From: Bacillota bacterium
Lineage (GTDB): Bacteria; Bacillota; DTU065
NCBI GenBank assembly: GCA_018435125.1
Contig: JAHDNZ010000066.1
Span: forward strand, 1 to 33,843
Direction of reading: 5' to 3'
Length of the DNA stretch: 33,843 nucleotides
Shown here: piece by piece, positions 15,435 to 24,070 of the stretch
Layout of the letters: each line of letters starts with the position of its first letter
Position numbering within the stretch: the stretch's first letter is position 1
Notes under the pieces: generated by a model
What the model saw: only the letters and a program-made list of their open reading frames with translations
Told to the model about the DNA's origin: nothing
The model's database searches: none
Translations under genes and position numbers: made by a program

Positions 15435-15890
15435 TTGAATCGTACTGTGATTTGGCTTCTAATAATAGTTGTAGTTGTAGTGGGTCTATTTCTTATTTTC
15501 CGCAGACCTCCGGGAAAAGATGAAATGAAAGAGCAAGCAGAAGATCTTGAAGAAAAGACAGAGGATCTGACCAAAAGACCTGAGGGAGGTCTTACTGATG
15601 GCACCTTTAATGGCCGAAGTGACACAGATGATCATGATAATTATGGTTCTATTGATATTAAAATAGAAAACAACAAAATAACCAATGCATCTTATACCGA
15701 ATATCTTGATACTGGTGAACCCAAAGGTGCAGATTACCCTTATCAAGTGGCTTTAGAGGCCTTTCCGAAGTTAGAAGAGCAACTTATTGATAAACAAGAC
15801 CCAGATGAGGTAGATGATATCGCTGGAGCAACAGGTACAAGTGAAAAGTTTAGAGTTGCAGCTAAACGAGCGTTAGAAAAAGCTAAGTAG
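15435..15890 (+). CDS. Membrane-anchored FMN-binding domain protein
   Basis: A 151-residue protein with an N-terminal span (VIWLLIIVVVVVGLFLIF), a charged acidic linker (residues 27-50) and an FMN_bind domain: DGTFNGRSDTDDHDNYGSIDI with IENNKITNASYTEY, then DDIAGATGTSEKF (Gly131-Ala-Thr133). This GAT-[GS]-TS stretch resembles the site where NqrC/RnfG-type proteins receive covalent FMN through Thr. AAGGAG precedes TTG 15435. Small secreted proteins of this type usually work in extracytoplasmic electron transfer or serve as FMN acceptors for ApbE; no Rnf or ApbE gene is visible here. It probably shares a transcript with the rhodanese and ends at a strong terminator. Confidence 0.83.
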   Translation: MNRTVIWLLIIVVVVVGLFLIFRRPPGKDEMKEQAEDLEEKTEDLTKRPEGGLTDGTFNGRSDTDDHDNYGSIDIKIENNKITNASYTEYLDTGEPKGADYPYQVALEAFPKLEEQLIDKQDPDEVDDIAGATGTSEKFRVAAKRALEKAK

Positions 15891-15917
15891 CCCCTTCAAC
15901 TAGCAAGGGGCTTTTTT
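15890..15917 (+). terminator. Intrinsic terminator after the FMN-binding gene
   Basis: GCCCCTT/AAGGGGC stem with an eight-base loop, then six T. Confidence 0.88.
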
Positions 15918-15975
15918 GCTAAGTTTAGTTGGTAGATTATAGCAACATTGCCAGTTTATTGGAGGTTTGATAAAT

Positions 15976-16875
15976 ATGTTACTAGAAAACGGACTAAATC
16001 CAGCTCCCTTTTTCCAAGGAGTAGTTTTGCCTACTGAGGATAACTGGCAAGTTCAGACGGTATTAAAAAAACATTATTGTTTTTCGACTGGACTAATGCG
16101 ACAAGTAAAAAACAATGGCTTGTTATTAGTTAATAAAAAGCAGGTACCTTTTACAATTTTTGTCAAGGCTTGGGATAGAATTGAGATTTTTTTATTTCAT
16201 AAAACCAAAGTAGAACCAGAAAACTTACCTCTAGATATCAGATACGAAGACAATGAAGTTTTAGTCATAAACAAACCGGCCGGTCAGGTAGTTCATCCGA
16301 GACATCAATATGTTACAGGCACTTTAGCCAATGGCATAGCCGGTTACTTAAAAAGACATAAGGAGCAACCATCTAGTTATCTAATAAACCGTCTTGATAA
16401 AGGTACTTCAGGGTTGTTATTAGCTGCTAAAAATCCTTTAGCAGCTGTGATTCTTTCTCAAGAGATATCTCAAATTAATAGAGAGTACTTAGCATTAGTC
16501 AGTGGTGATTTAAATGCCAATGAGGGTATTATTAAACTTCCTATATATACATCTCAAGCTAGTATCAAAAGGGTTATAGCTAGCGAAGGTAAGGCCTCAA
16601 CCACAAGATATGTTGTTCTCAAAAGGTATACTAATTGTACCCTTTTAAGACTTTCACTAGAAAGCGGTAGAACTCACCAAATAAGGGTGCATTTAAGCGC
16701 TATAGGCCATCCTATTTTAGGTGATTTTCTTTATGGAGAATTAGTAGATGGGTTACAAAGACCACTTCTGCATGCCTCTTTTATTTCTTTTAGCCATCCT
16801 AAAACAGGTGTTAGGTGCAGGGTTGAAGCACCTCTCCCAGATGATTTCCAAAACTATTTAAAAGCTAGGCCTTAA
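15976..16875 (+). CDS. RluA/RluD family pseudouridine synthase
   Basis: A 299-residue enzyme that isomerises uridine to pseudouridine in rRNA or tRNA. ATG 15976 is chosen over the TTG at 15967 because GGAGG (15961-15965) is ten bases upstream. Residues 20-75 resemble an S4-like RNA-binding region (LLVNKKQVPFTIFVKAWDRIEI). The catalytic core has LPLDIRYEDNEVLVINKPAGQVVHP, then NRLDKGTSGLLLAAKN with Asp141 as nucleophile (the usual His before Arg is Asn here), RYVVLKRY and SGRTHQIRVHLSAIGHPILGD. The target base cannot be told. No obvious operon partner. Confidence 0.92.
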   Translation: MLLENGLNPAPFFQGVVLPTEDNWQVQTVLKKHYCFSTGLMRQVKNNGLLLVNKKQVPFTIFVKAWDRIEIFLFHKTKVEPENLPLDIRYEDNEVLVINKPAGQVVHPRHQYVTGTLANGIAGYLKRHKEQPSSYLINRLDKGTSGLLLAAKNPLAAVILSQEISQINREYLALVSGDLNANEGIIKLPIYTSQASIKRVIASEGKASTTRYVVLKRYTNCTLLRLSLESGRTHQIRVHLSAIGHPILGDFLYGELVDGLQRPLLHASFISFSHPKTGVRCRVEAPLPDDFQNYLKARP

Positions 16876-17010
16876 ACAACTTCATTCCAATGTGTAGATA
16901 ATGTTCTTATCTTTTTTCGACTTAGAACAAAACGTTAATAAAACTACCTTAAAAGAGAATTAATTTCTTCATCCCTTAGTGAAGTTAGGTTTAAAATTTC
17001 AGTATTTGTT

Positions 17011-17042
17011 AAAAAATAAAGCAGCTTGTTAAAAGCTGCTTT
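17011..17042 (-). terminator. Intrinsic terminator of the small acidic protein gene
   Basis: On the minus strand AAAGCAGCTT pairs with AAGCTGCTTT around a five-base loop and is followed by A then six T. It lies 15 bases after the stop codon. Confidence 0.82.
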
Positions 17043-17056
17043 ATAAAGATATTTAA

Positions 17057-17407
17057 TTATTCATCTTCATCGTCAGAATCTGAGAAGTCGCGTTCTAATT
17101 GCTTCAGCCTGGTTAAAGCGATAGCTTCCCGGGGAGATAGTTCTCCTTGGGCTAACCTATGATAGATATCTACAGAATCGCTTAGTGTTTCAGATAGCTG
17201 ATCTGACATTATTTGAAAGGCTAACCAGATTGCTATGGGTGAGTAATCATCATTGGACAAATCGTCAACCTGCTGAGATAATTTCTCTAAAACCAAGTTG
17301 GCTTCAGTCTGCAATTGTTCTTCATCGAGCCCAAAGTACTCCTTAAGCAACCATTTTGGCAAGCGAAAACCATCCGGAATCCTACGATTGTGCAGAAAAT
17401 CAAACAT
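17057..17407 (-). CDS. Small acidic protein of unknown function
   Basis: A 116-residue soluble protein. ATG 17407 is chosen because AAAGGGGGAA lies just upstream; a farther ATG would put the ribosome binding site inside the gene. The N-terminus is basic and aromatic (MFDFLHNRRIPDGFRLPKWLL), the middle helical (LQTEANLVLEKLSQQVDDLSND), and the end very acidic (DFSDSDDEDE). No domain recognised. It has its own terminator and stands alone on the minus strand. It could be a small regulatory or adaptor protein, but nothing shows that. Confidence 0.72.
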   Translation of the reverse strand: MFDFLHNRRIPDGFRLPKWLLKEYFGLDEEQLQTEANLVLEKLSQQVDDLSNDDYSPIAIWLAFQIMSDQLSETLSDSVDIYHRLAQGELSPREAIALTRLKQLERDFSDSDDEDE

Positions 17408-17655
17408 ACGACTTCCCCCTTTCAAGTACTCTAGAGATTAAAAACCAAGAGTACTTTGCCTATTTTAGAACAAACCAAACCTAGTGTCAAGTCATGGTAA
17501 TTGAGCTCTTAATTATATACCAACATTTTTCTTATTATCACCAAAAAAAATTAAAACTTGATTTAAAAATTACCTGCTAATAATAAAAGAAAGTGTTTAC
17601 CAATCAAGGTATTAAGTTTTTTATAGAGAAAAATAGAATCAAAGGAGGGGGTAAA

Positions 17656-18330
17656 ATGTTAAAAAAACTCTGGAAGGCTGGTTTAATTATAATGTTAATT
17701 AGTATGTCTAGTTTAGGGGCAGAAAAGACTTTTAACGATTATGTTTTGAAACAAATAAAGACCTACCCAACTGATGGCTCATATACCTATGAGTGGTCTA
17801 ATTATCCAGGGGTTACTCAAGATTTAGTCTACCAGGGCATAACTTTAGTCAAAGGCGATCCGAGACATCGAAGTTACTGTTCAGGTATTACTTTTGAAGT
17901 ATTTTTCATCTCCTACATGAATTATGTTAAAGCTAATGGACTGCCTGATTCAATCGGGAATTTAAGTTTTGCTCAAGTAGAGTTTTTTAGAAGAGCCTGG
18001 TATGGCACGAGTGGAGATCGTAAAACAATCAAAACTGCTTTAGAGGCCTGGGGTCTAGGGTGTGAAATAAATGACTGGGAGAAAGTACGGCCTGGTGATT
18101 TTGTGCAAATCTGGCGTCATAGTGGTAGCGGGCACACTGTTATATTTCTTGAATGGCTGAAAAATACCTCTAATGAGATAGTTGGAATTAAATATTGGTC
18201 TAGCAATTACGGCCTCGGACCTAGTGAAGCTCAAGAGTATTTTGGGTTAACCGGTAAGTCTATTATAAAAGAACAGACATATTGTTTAAGAGTTATCGAA
18301 CCAAAAGACTGGTGGGAAAAAAATGGCTAG
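17656..18330 (+). CDS. Secreted NlpC/P60- or CHAP-like cysteine hydrolase
   Basis: A 224-residue exported protein. ATG 17656 follows AAAGGAGGGGG closely; a GTG at 17593 would place this site inside the gene. Residues 1-22 are a Sec signal (LWKAGLIIMLISMSSLGA). The mature part has a candidate catalytic pair in the NlpC/P60 order: Cys75 in RSYCSGITFEVFF, then PGDFVQIWRHSGSGHTVIFLEW with His160. Those enzymes cut peptidoglycan peptides or act as amidases. The spacing suits the fold but the overall sequence matches no named subfamily, so it may be a divergent cell-wall hydrolase. The YgiQ-like gene starts 75 bases after it and may share its transcript. Confidence 0.66.
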   Translation: MLKKLWKAGLIIMLISMSSLGAEKTFNDYVLKQIKTYPTDGSYTYEWSNYPGVTQDLVYQGITLVKGDPRHRSYCSGITFEVFFISYMNYVKANGLPDSIGNLSFAQVEFFRRAWYGTSGDRKTIKTALEAWGLGCEINDWEKVRPGDFVQIWRHSGSGHTVIFLEWLKNTSNEIVGIKYWSSNYGLGPSEAQEYFGLTGKSIIKEQTYCLRVIEPKDWWEKNG

Positions 18331-18405
18331 AAATTTTGCTCCAATTACAAGATAAGATATGTTTCTGGGATTCAAAAAGCTACTGTGGTAATAAGGCGGG
18401 AAGAT

Positions 18406-20226
18406 ATGTCAAAAACGAAATTTTTACCAATGAGTCAAGAAGAAGTTTTTGCTTTGGGGTGGGATAGATTAGATGTAGTTTTAGTAACAGGTGACGCTTA
18501 TGTAGATCATCCTGCTTTTGGAGCAGCCTTGCTTGGCAGATATCTAGTAAGCCTAGGTTACAAGGTGGGTATAATTGCTCAGCCTGATTGGAGAAGCAAG
18601 ACAGATTTTCAAAAGTTAGGCTCCCCCAGACTTTTTTTTGGGGTAACTGCAGGAAATCTTGATTCAATGGTAGCCAACTATACAGCTGCCAAACGACCCC
18701 GAAAGGAAGATTTCTATTCACCAGCAAAAAAAGCAGGGCAAAGGCCCGATAGAGCTAGTATTGTCTATACTAATCGCTTGAAAGAATCATATCCTGATGT
18801 ACCGATAGTCTTAGGTGGTATAGAAGCAAGCATGCGCCGCTTAGCTCATTATGACTATTGGAGCAATAGTGTAAGACGCTCGATTCTAGTTGATGCTAAA
18901 GCAGACCTTTTAGTCTATGGTATGGGAGAAAAACAACTAGCCAGTATTGCAGAGAATCTGGCTATGGGCTTAGGTATAGAAAGTCTTTATGGGCTATTGG
19001 GTACGGCTCATATAGAAAAAAATCCCTATCTTAGTAAAGATACAGTGGTGTTGCCACCTTATAGTGCGTTGACTGATAAAAAACAGTTTAACTTGGCTTT
19101 TAAACTTTTTTACGAACAATTAGATCCACTAAGAGGTCAGACAGTAGTGCAAGAGCAACAAGATGGTTGGTTTATAGTAATTAATCCTCCTGCCAAACCA
19201 CTTTCTAGCACTGAGCTTGACTACATTTATAGTCTACCCTTTTTAAGGAAGGCACATCCTTACTATGATGCTAAAGGGGGTGTGCCGGCCATAAGAACTG
19301 TACAGTATAGTATTACAACTCACAGAGGTTGTCCAGGCGAATGTTATTTTTGTTCTTTGGCTCTCCATCAAGGGAGAATTGTCCAATCAAGAAGCGAGGC
19401 ATCAATTATTAATGAAGCCGAAATCATTGCCAAGGACAAGGAGTTTAGAGGCACCATAGATGATGTCGGTGGCCCTTCTGCTAATCTTTATCTGGCGAGC
19501 TGCTCTTTACAGAATAAGCGTGGAGTATGTATCAAAAGGCATTGCCTGACACCTAAGATATGTCCACATTTGGAGTTAGCCCAGGATAAGTATTTAGATC
19601 TTCTAGAAAGGATACGTAACATTAAAGGTATAAATAGAGTCTATATTCACTCTGGAATACGTTTTGATGTAGCCCTAAAAAGCAATAGATTTCTTAGAGA
19701 TTTGTGTCGCCACTATGTTGGTGGGCAGTTAAAAGTGGCACCAGAACATATTGCAAGTAATGTTTTAAAACAGATGAATAAGCCTGACTTTGGAGTTTAC
19801 GAAAAGTTTTGTCAAGAATATACTCAGATTTGTCAGCAAGAAGGCCAAACGGCGTACCTAATACCCTACCTTATTTCCTCTCATCCGGGCAGTACATTAG
19901 ATGATGCCATCGAGCTGGCTATATATTTGAAAAAACAAGGACGATATTTTGAACAGGTTCAGGATTTTATTCCGTTACCGCTTACAGTTTCGGCAGCAAT
20001 GTGGTACACCGGTAAAAATCCCTTTACAGGCGAAGCAGTGCATATCCCCAATGAGAGTGAAAAAAGGATGCAAAGAGCACTCTTGCAATTTCAAGACAAA
20101 CGCAATTGGCCTCTAGTACGCAAAGCCCTGTTATTAGCCGGCAGAGAGGATCTTATAGGTTTTTACAACCAATGTTTGGTACCACCTGAAAAAAAGTCCA
20201 ACCCAAAGGTAAGAAAAAAAAGGTAA
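18406..20226 (+). CDS. ygiQ: YgiQ family radical SAM protein
   Basis: A 606-residue cytosolic protein of the YgiQ (UPF0313) radical SAM family. An N-terminal domain with YgiQ hallmarks (GDAYVDHPAFGAALLGRYL, GYKVGIIAQPDW, VLGGIEASMRRLAHYDYWSN) precedes the radical SAM barrel, whose 4Fe-4S motif is RGCPGECYFCSL (Cys309, Cys313, Cys316). Family-typical downstream pieces are GGPSANLY, CLTPKICPHL, KVAPEH, LIPYLISSHPGSTLDDA and FIPLPLTVSAAMWYTGKNPF. ATG 18406 follows AAGGCGGGAAG; a GTG at 18385 is less likely. Length suits the family. The reaction is not established. Next gene starts 43 bases later with no clear terminator between. Confidence 0.94.
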   Translation: MSKTKFLPMSQEEVFALGWDRLDVVLVTGDAYVDHPAFGAALLGRYLVSLGYKVGIIAQPDWRSKTDFQKLGSPRLFFGVTAGNLDSMVANYTAAKRPRKEDFYSPAKKAGQRPDRASIVYTNRLKESYPDVPIVLGGIEASMRRLAHYDYWSNSVRRSILVDAKADLLVYGMGEKQLASIAENLAMGLGIESLYGLLGTAHIEKNPYLSKDTVVLPPYSALTDKKQFNLAFKLFYEQLDPLRGQTVVQEQQDGWFIVINPPAKPLSSTELDYIYSLPFLRKAHPYYDAKGGVPAIRTVQYSITTHRGCPGECYFCSLALHQGRIVQSRSEASIINEAEIIAKDKEFRGTIDDVGGPSANLYLASCSLQNKRGVCIKRHCLTPKICPHLELAQDKYLDLLERIRNIKGINRVYIHSGIRFDVALKSNRFLRDLCRHYVGGQLKVAPEHIASNVLKQMNKPDFGVYEKFCQEYTQICQQEGQTAYLIPYLISSHPGSTLDDAIELAIYLKKQGRYFEQVQDFIPLPLTVSAAMWYTGKNPFTGEAVHIPNESEKRMQRALLQFQDKRNWPLVRKALLLAGREDLIGFYNQCLVPPEKKSNPKVRKKR

Positions 20227-20269
20227 AGAAAAATAAAGAGGGAATTTTTAAACGGAGGGGGAGGGTTTT

Positions 20270-21550
20270 TTGAAAAAGTATTGGCTTTTAGCTTTATTTC
20301 TTTTGCTAGCGGTAGCTATACAAGCTGTAACTTTAGAGATGTGGTTTACTCGCGATAATGAGGTAGGAAATGTTATTAAGACAATGACTTCTGAGATTTT
20401 TACTCCTAAAACCGGTATTGATGTCAATATCACTATTATGAATTATGATGATCTGTGGAGCAAAGCAATGCTAGCTCTTGCTTCAGGAGATACACCTGAT
20501 TTGGCTAGTTTTGGTTCGGAATGGCCGGCAGAGTTTGGCATGCGTGGGGGTTTAGTTGATCTAAAAGCTGCTTTTCCCAAAGATTTTGCATCCATGGAAA
20601 AAAAGATGTACCCCGGTCAGATGAGATCACTTGAATTCATGGGAACAGCTTTTGGTATACCAATCGAGTTTGGCTTTGGTCTGATCTATTATCGCACAGA
20701 CATTTTTGCCGAAAATGGTTGGGCTTATCCTGAGACCTGGGATGAAGTTCGGACCTTACTTCCCAAAATGCAAGCTAAGAAAATGAATATGGGATGTATT
20801 TCACAGTATCTCTTGCCAGAATGGCAGACTACACTTAATTTTGTCTGGCAAAATGGTGCTGTTTATGTGAATGAAGATGGCATTAGCTGTGGGCTTAATG
20901 CGCCGGGAGCGATAAAAGGTTTTAAGGAAATGATGGATCTTTTTATCCATTATAAGCTGCCGCAGGAGTTTATACCAATTAGTGCTTTTGCCAATGGTGA
21001 ATATCCAATCGTATCCGGTGGGAATTGGAATTACTCAGCGGTTGACCAAGGATTTCCTAATATACGTGGGAAATGGTCTCTCGGGCTATATCCGGGTACA
21101 AGGCAGCCTAATGGTTCGATAAACCATGCTGTTTATAACGGCCCGCTACCTTTTGGCATTTTTACTTATTCTAAGCACCAAAAAGAAGCCTGGGAGTTTA
21201 TTAAATGGTTTTTTCAAGATGATATTCAAGCTGAATTTGGTAGTAGAATAATGAAGAGAATTCCGGCTGCTTTCTTCTTTTCGGCTAATATGGAAGTAGC
21301 TAAAAAAATCGATTATTTCCCTAAAGAGCATATTAAAACCATGTACGAACAATCTTATCAGTCAATGGCACCAAGATATGGGTTAGGTTCGGTGGTAGGG
21401 TATCGTTTTGTTAGAGATGCAGCGATGAGTGTTTTGTTACAAAATACAAAACCGGAAGAAGCACTAACTAAAGCCTATAAACAGGTAGATGCCGAGATGA
21501 AGCGCAAGGTAGGCGAATTCGAGCGTTTTATAAAACGTATTAAGAAATAA
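20270..21550 (+). CDS. Extracellular sugar-type solute-binding protein, periplasmic
   Basis: A 426-residue binding protein of the COG1653 (UgpB/MalE-like) class. GGAGGGGGAGGG precedes the TTG start. Residues 1-22 form a Sec signal (YWLLALFLLLAVAIQA) with no lipobox. The mature protein has LEMWFTRDNEV at the front, TPKTGIDVNITIMNYDDLWSKAMLALASGDTPDLASFG, ETWDEVRTLLPKMQAKKMN and the hinge-side KEAWEFIKWFFQD. It is probably the sugar-capturing part of an ABC importer, but no permease or ATPase lies within 10 kb on either side. It differs from the pair at 26625 and 28036. Substrate unknown. Confidence 0.9.
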   Translation: MKKYWLLALFLLLAVAIQAVTLEMWFTRDNEVGNVIKTMTSEIFTPKTGIDVNITIMNYDDLWSKAMLALASGDTPDLASFGSEWPAEFGMRGGLVDLKAAFPKDFASMEKKMYPGQMRSLEFMGTAFGIPIEFGFGLIYYRTDIFAENGWAYPETWDEVRTLLPKMQAKKMNMGCISQYLLPEWQTTLNFVWQNGAVYVNEDGISCGLNAPGAIKGFKEMMDLFIHYKLPQEFIPISAFANGEYPIVSGGNWNYSAVDQGFPNIRGKWSLGLYPGTRQPNGSINHAVYNGPLPFGIFTYSKHQKEAWEFIKWFFQDDIQAEFGSRIMKRIPAAFFFSANMEVAKKIDYFPKEHIKTMYEQSYQSMAPRYGLGSVVGYRFVRDAAMSVLLQNTKPEEALTKAYKQVDAEMKRKVGEFERFIKRIKK

Positions 21551-21553
21551 ATA

Positions 21554-21585
21554 CTCGGAGGGCTTAAAGCTCTCCGTTTTTTTTT
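21554..21585 (+). terminator. Intrinsic terminator after the first binding-protein gene
   Basis: CGGAGGGC pairs with GCTCTCCG (one mismatch) around a short loop, then nine T. Confidence 0.85.
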
Positions 21586-21637
21586 GTACAATATAAATAA
21601 GACGATTAAGCACTTATATTTATAACGAGGTGTAAAA

Positions 21638-22975
21638 ATGAATTCTATCTACATTATAAGTCCTATAATAGGTGGTATAATTGGTTATTTCACTAACTGG
21701 ATTGCGATTAAAATGCTCTTTCGCCCCTACAAAAAACTCTCGTTTGGTCCATTTACCTTACCCTTTACCCCTGGCCTAATACCAAAAGAGCGGGCTCGAA
21801 TTGCTGAGAGTATTGCTACAGCTGTCGGCGACAATCTTCTCAATCCTCAGTTTCTAGCTCAAGAAGCTGTTACACCCGATAAAACCGAAGCCATTAAAGA
21901 GTTTTTAACTAACAAAAGAGCAGAGTTACAAGCAAGTGAGTGGACTATAGAAGATATTCTTGAAAGGATATTTAAGGAGACAAAAGAGGAGAAGCTAGCT
22001 GATTTGGCTACCGTTTTAGCAAAAAAGCTAACCTCGAAAAGCTTTTTAGATCAATATTTATGCCCACTGCTTGCTAGCGTTAGCGAAAACCTAGCTGGCT
22101 ATTTGGTAGAGAATACAATACTAAAAGAACGCATAAAGTCCAGCCTATTAGATAGCATTTTGGATGAACAAAAACAATTAATAGATTTACTACCTGCAGA
22201 TGTTTTAGATCTGTTATCTGAGTTTGCTCTTAGAGCTGCTAAGATTATTATCAACGAAGCTACTTGCTATGTACAAAGGCCACAAACCAAAAGCCTTATT
22301 AAAAAGCATATCGATGCTTATCTAAAAAAAGGCACCTTAAGATCTTTTGTGGGAATATTTATAGATACCACAACATTAGCTGATCAAGCTAGTGAAGCTC
22401 TGTTGAGTTACTTGGCTGATACGGAAAATGAAACTTATGTTGCTAAGGTAATTTTAAATAAAGTTAATGATCTTTTAGCAAGAAAGCCTAGCGAAATAAT
22501 AGGTCTACTAGGCGATTACAAGGCTAATCTAGTGCTTGAGACTGGAATAGATTTATTAATTACCAAGGTTTCTCAAGGCAAGCTTTTCTCTAAAGAGCTG
22601 ATCATAAATCTGCTGGGATCAGAGCAGGTGACTTATTCTCTTAAAAGGTATCTTCTAAAATTGTTGGCTCAGATTAGGCCACTTAAGCTAACTTCACTTT
22701 ATAATTATTTAGATGCTAAAAAATGGGCTACAATAGAAGACAAACTTCTATGTTTATATATAGATAAAGCTCCCGCTTTTATAGAAAATATCGTTTCGGA
22801 GTTTAAATTAACTCAGGTTATTCAAGATAAAATTAATTCTTTTGATCTAGCTGAGCTTGAAGAGATGCTTTTTGGTCTGGCTAAAAAGGAGCTTGCTGCT
22901 ATAACTTGGTTGGGAGGACTATTAGGTTTTTTAATGGGTCTTATTACACCTCTTTTAAGAATTTTTCTGGATTAA
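21638..22975 (+). CDS. DUF445 family membrane protein
   Basis: A 445-residue protein of the DUF445 (YheB/PF04286) family. The family signature fills the front: IISPIIGGIIGYFTNWIAIKMLFRPYK, FTLPFTPGLIPKERARIAESI, VGDNLLNPQFL. The long middle is helical and charged; the protein ends with a second span (ITWLGGLLGFLMGLITPLLRIFL), so the large domain is held by membrane segments at both ends. GAGGTG precedes the ATG. First gene of a four-gene unit. The biochemical role of the family is not established. Confidence 0.92.
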   Translation: MNSIYIISPIIGGIIGYFTNWIAIKMLFRPYKKLSFGPFTLPFTPGLIPKERARIAESIATAVGDNLLNPQFLAQEAVTPDKTEAIKEFLTNKRAELQASEWTIEDILERIFKETKEEKLADLATVLAKKLTSKSFLDQYLCPLLASVSENLAGYLVENTILKERIKSSLLDSILDEQKQLIDLLPADVLDLLSEFALRAAKIIINEATCYVQRPQTKSLIKKHIDAYLKKGTLRSFVGIFIDTTTLADQASEALLSYLADTENETYVAKVILNKVNDLLARKPSEIIGLLGDYKANLVLETGIDLLITKVSQGKLFSKELIINLLGSEQVTYSLKRYLLKLLAQIRPLKLTSLYNYLDAKKWATIEDKLLCLYIDKAPAFIENIVSEFKLTQVIQDKINSFDLAELEEMLFGLAKKELAAITWLGGLLGFLMGLITPLLRIFLD

Positions 22976-22990
22976 GGATGGTGAGCTATT

Positions 22991-24052
22991 TTGCCTTTAA
23001 GAATTGCTGTAGTAGGAGCTGGATACTGGAGTGAAGAGTGTCATGTACCAGGATTAAGACTAGCTAAAGAAGCTGAAGTTGTAGCTTTGGTTGGCAGAAG
23101 AAAGGAATTGGCTTTAGAACAAGCTAAGCGCTTAAAGATACCCAATGTTTATAAGGACTATCTTGAGATGTTAGAAGTTGAAAAACCAGAGGCTATTACT
23201 ATCTCAACTTCAAATAACAGTCATAAGGAGATTGCATTGGAAGCTATGCAAAGGGGGATCCACGTTTTTTGTGAAAAACCACTGGCCTTAGATGCCAAAG
23301 AGGCATTAGATATGGTTAATGGAGCTTTGGAAAGTAATGTAGTTAATCATGTTGGTTTTACATTCAGGTTTCTTCAAAGTACCATTAAGGCACGTGAGTT
23401 AATAATGGAAGGGTTAATTGGAAGAATTTTTCATGCCAGATTATGGGCGGAAAATGATGCCGGCCTTTTTATCAGGCCACCTCTTTGGCGCGATCATAAA
23501 GACCTAGCAGGCTCAGGACAGCTAGGGGATATGGGCTCTCATCTGTTTGATTTATATCGCTACCTTACCGGAGATGAGTTTACTAGTGTCTATGCCCATT
23601 CACAAACTATTAATCCGGAACGAAAAAAAAGGAGTAGAAAATTTTTAATATCGGTAGATGATTTTAACTCAATCCTTTTTGAAACTAAAAACCAGGTTTC
23701 AGGTATGGCTGTAGCCAGCAGGGTTACCAGAGGTTTAGGTAGCTCAAGTATTGAACTTTTTGGATCAGAGGGTGGACTAAGGGTTGTCTATTCACGAGGG
23801 TTAAAAGACGAACTCTGGTATGCCAAAAAAGGCGAAGAATTCCGTATGATTGGCCTAAGTTATATTCCTGGTGATTTTGCCATGTTACACATGATGGAGG
23901 CGTTTGTAGCAGATATTGTAAAACGTAGAGCAATTACGGCTGCTCTGCCGGCTACTTTTTTGGATGGTCTTAAAGCCCAGGATGTTATTGATGCCACCTT
24001 GGTATCAGCTTATACTGCATCTAATACTCGAGTGAAGCGTTCTGTATATTAA
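22991..24052 (+). CDS. Gfo/Idh/MocA family oxidoreductase
   Basis: A 353-residue NAD(P)-dependent dehydrogenase of sugars, sugar acids or inositols. TTG 22991 follows AAGGATGGTGAG, which overlaps the previous stop codon, so translation is probably coupled. N-terminal Rossmann fold: RIAVVGAGYWSEECHVPGL; then VEKPEAITISTSNNSHKEIALEAMQRGIHVFCEKPLALDAKEA, with the catalytic-region EKP motif at residues 95-97. The C-terminal domain has GQLGDMGSHLFDLYRYLTG, the usual D-x-x-x-H signature. The aldo/keto reductase gene follows 18 bases later. Substrate unknown. Confidence 0.92.
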   Translation: MPLRIAVVGAGYWSEECHVPGLRLAKEAEVVALVGRRKELALEQAKRLKIPNVYKDYLEMLEVEKPEAITISTSNNSHKEIALEAMQRGIHVFCEKPLALDAKEALDMVNGALESNVVNHVGFTFRFLQSTIKARELIMEGLIGRIFHARLWAENDAGLFIRPPLWRDHKDLAGSGQLGDMGSHLFDLYRYLTGDEFTSVYAHSQTINPERKKRSRKFLISVDDFNSILFETKNQVSGMAVASRVTRGLGSSSIELFGSEGGLRVVYSRGLKDELWYAKKGEEFRMIGLSYIPGDFAMLHMMEAFVADIVKRRAITAALPATFLDGLKAQDVIDATLVSAYTASNTRVKRSVY

Positions 24053-24070
24053 TTTAAGGAGGTAGACAAA

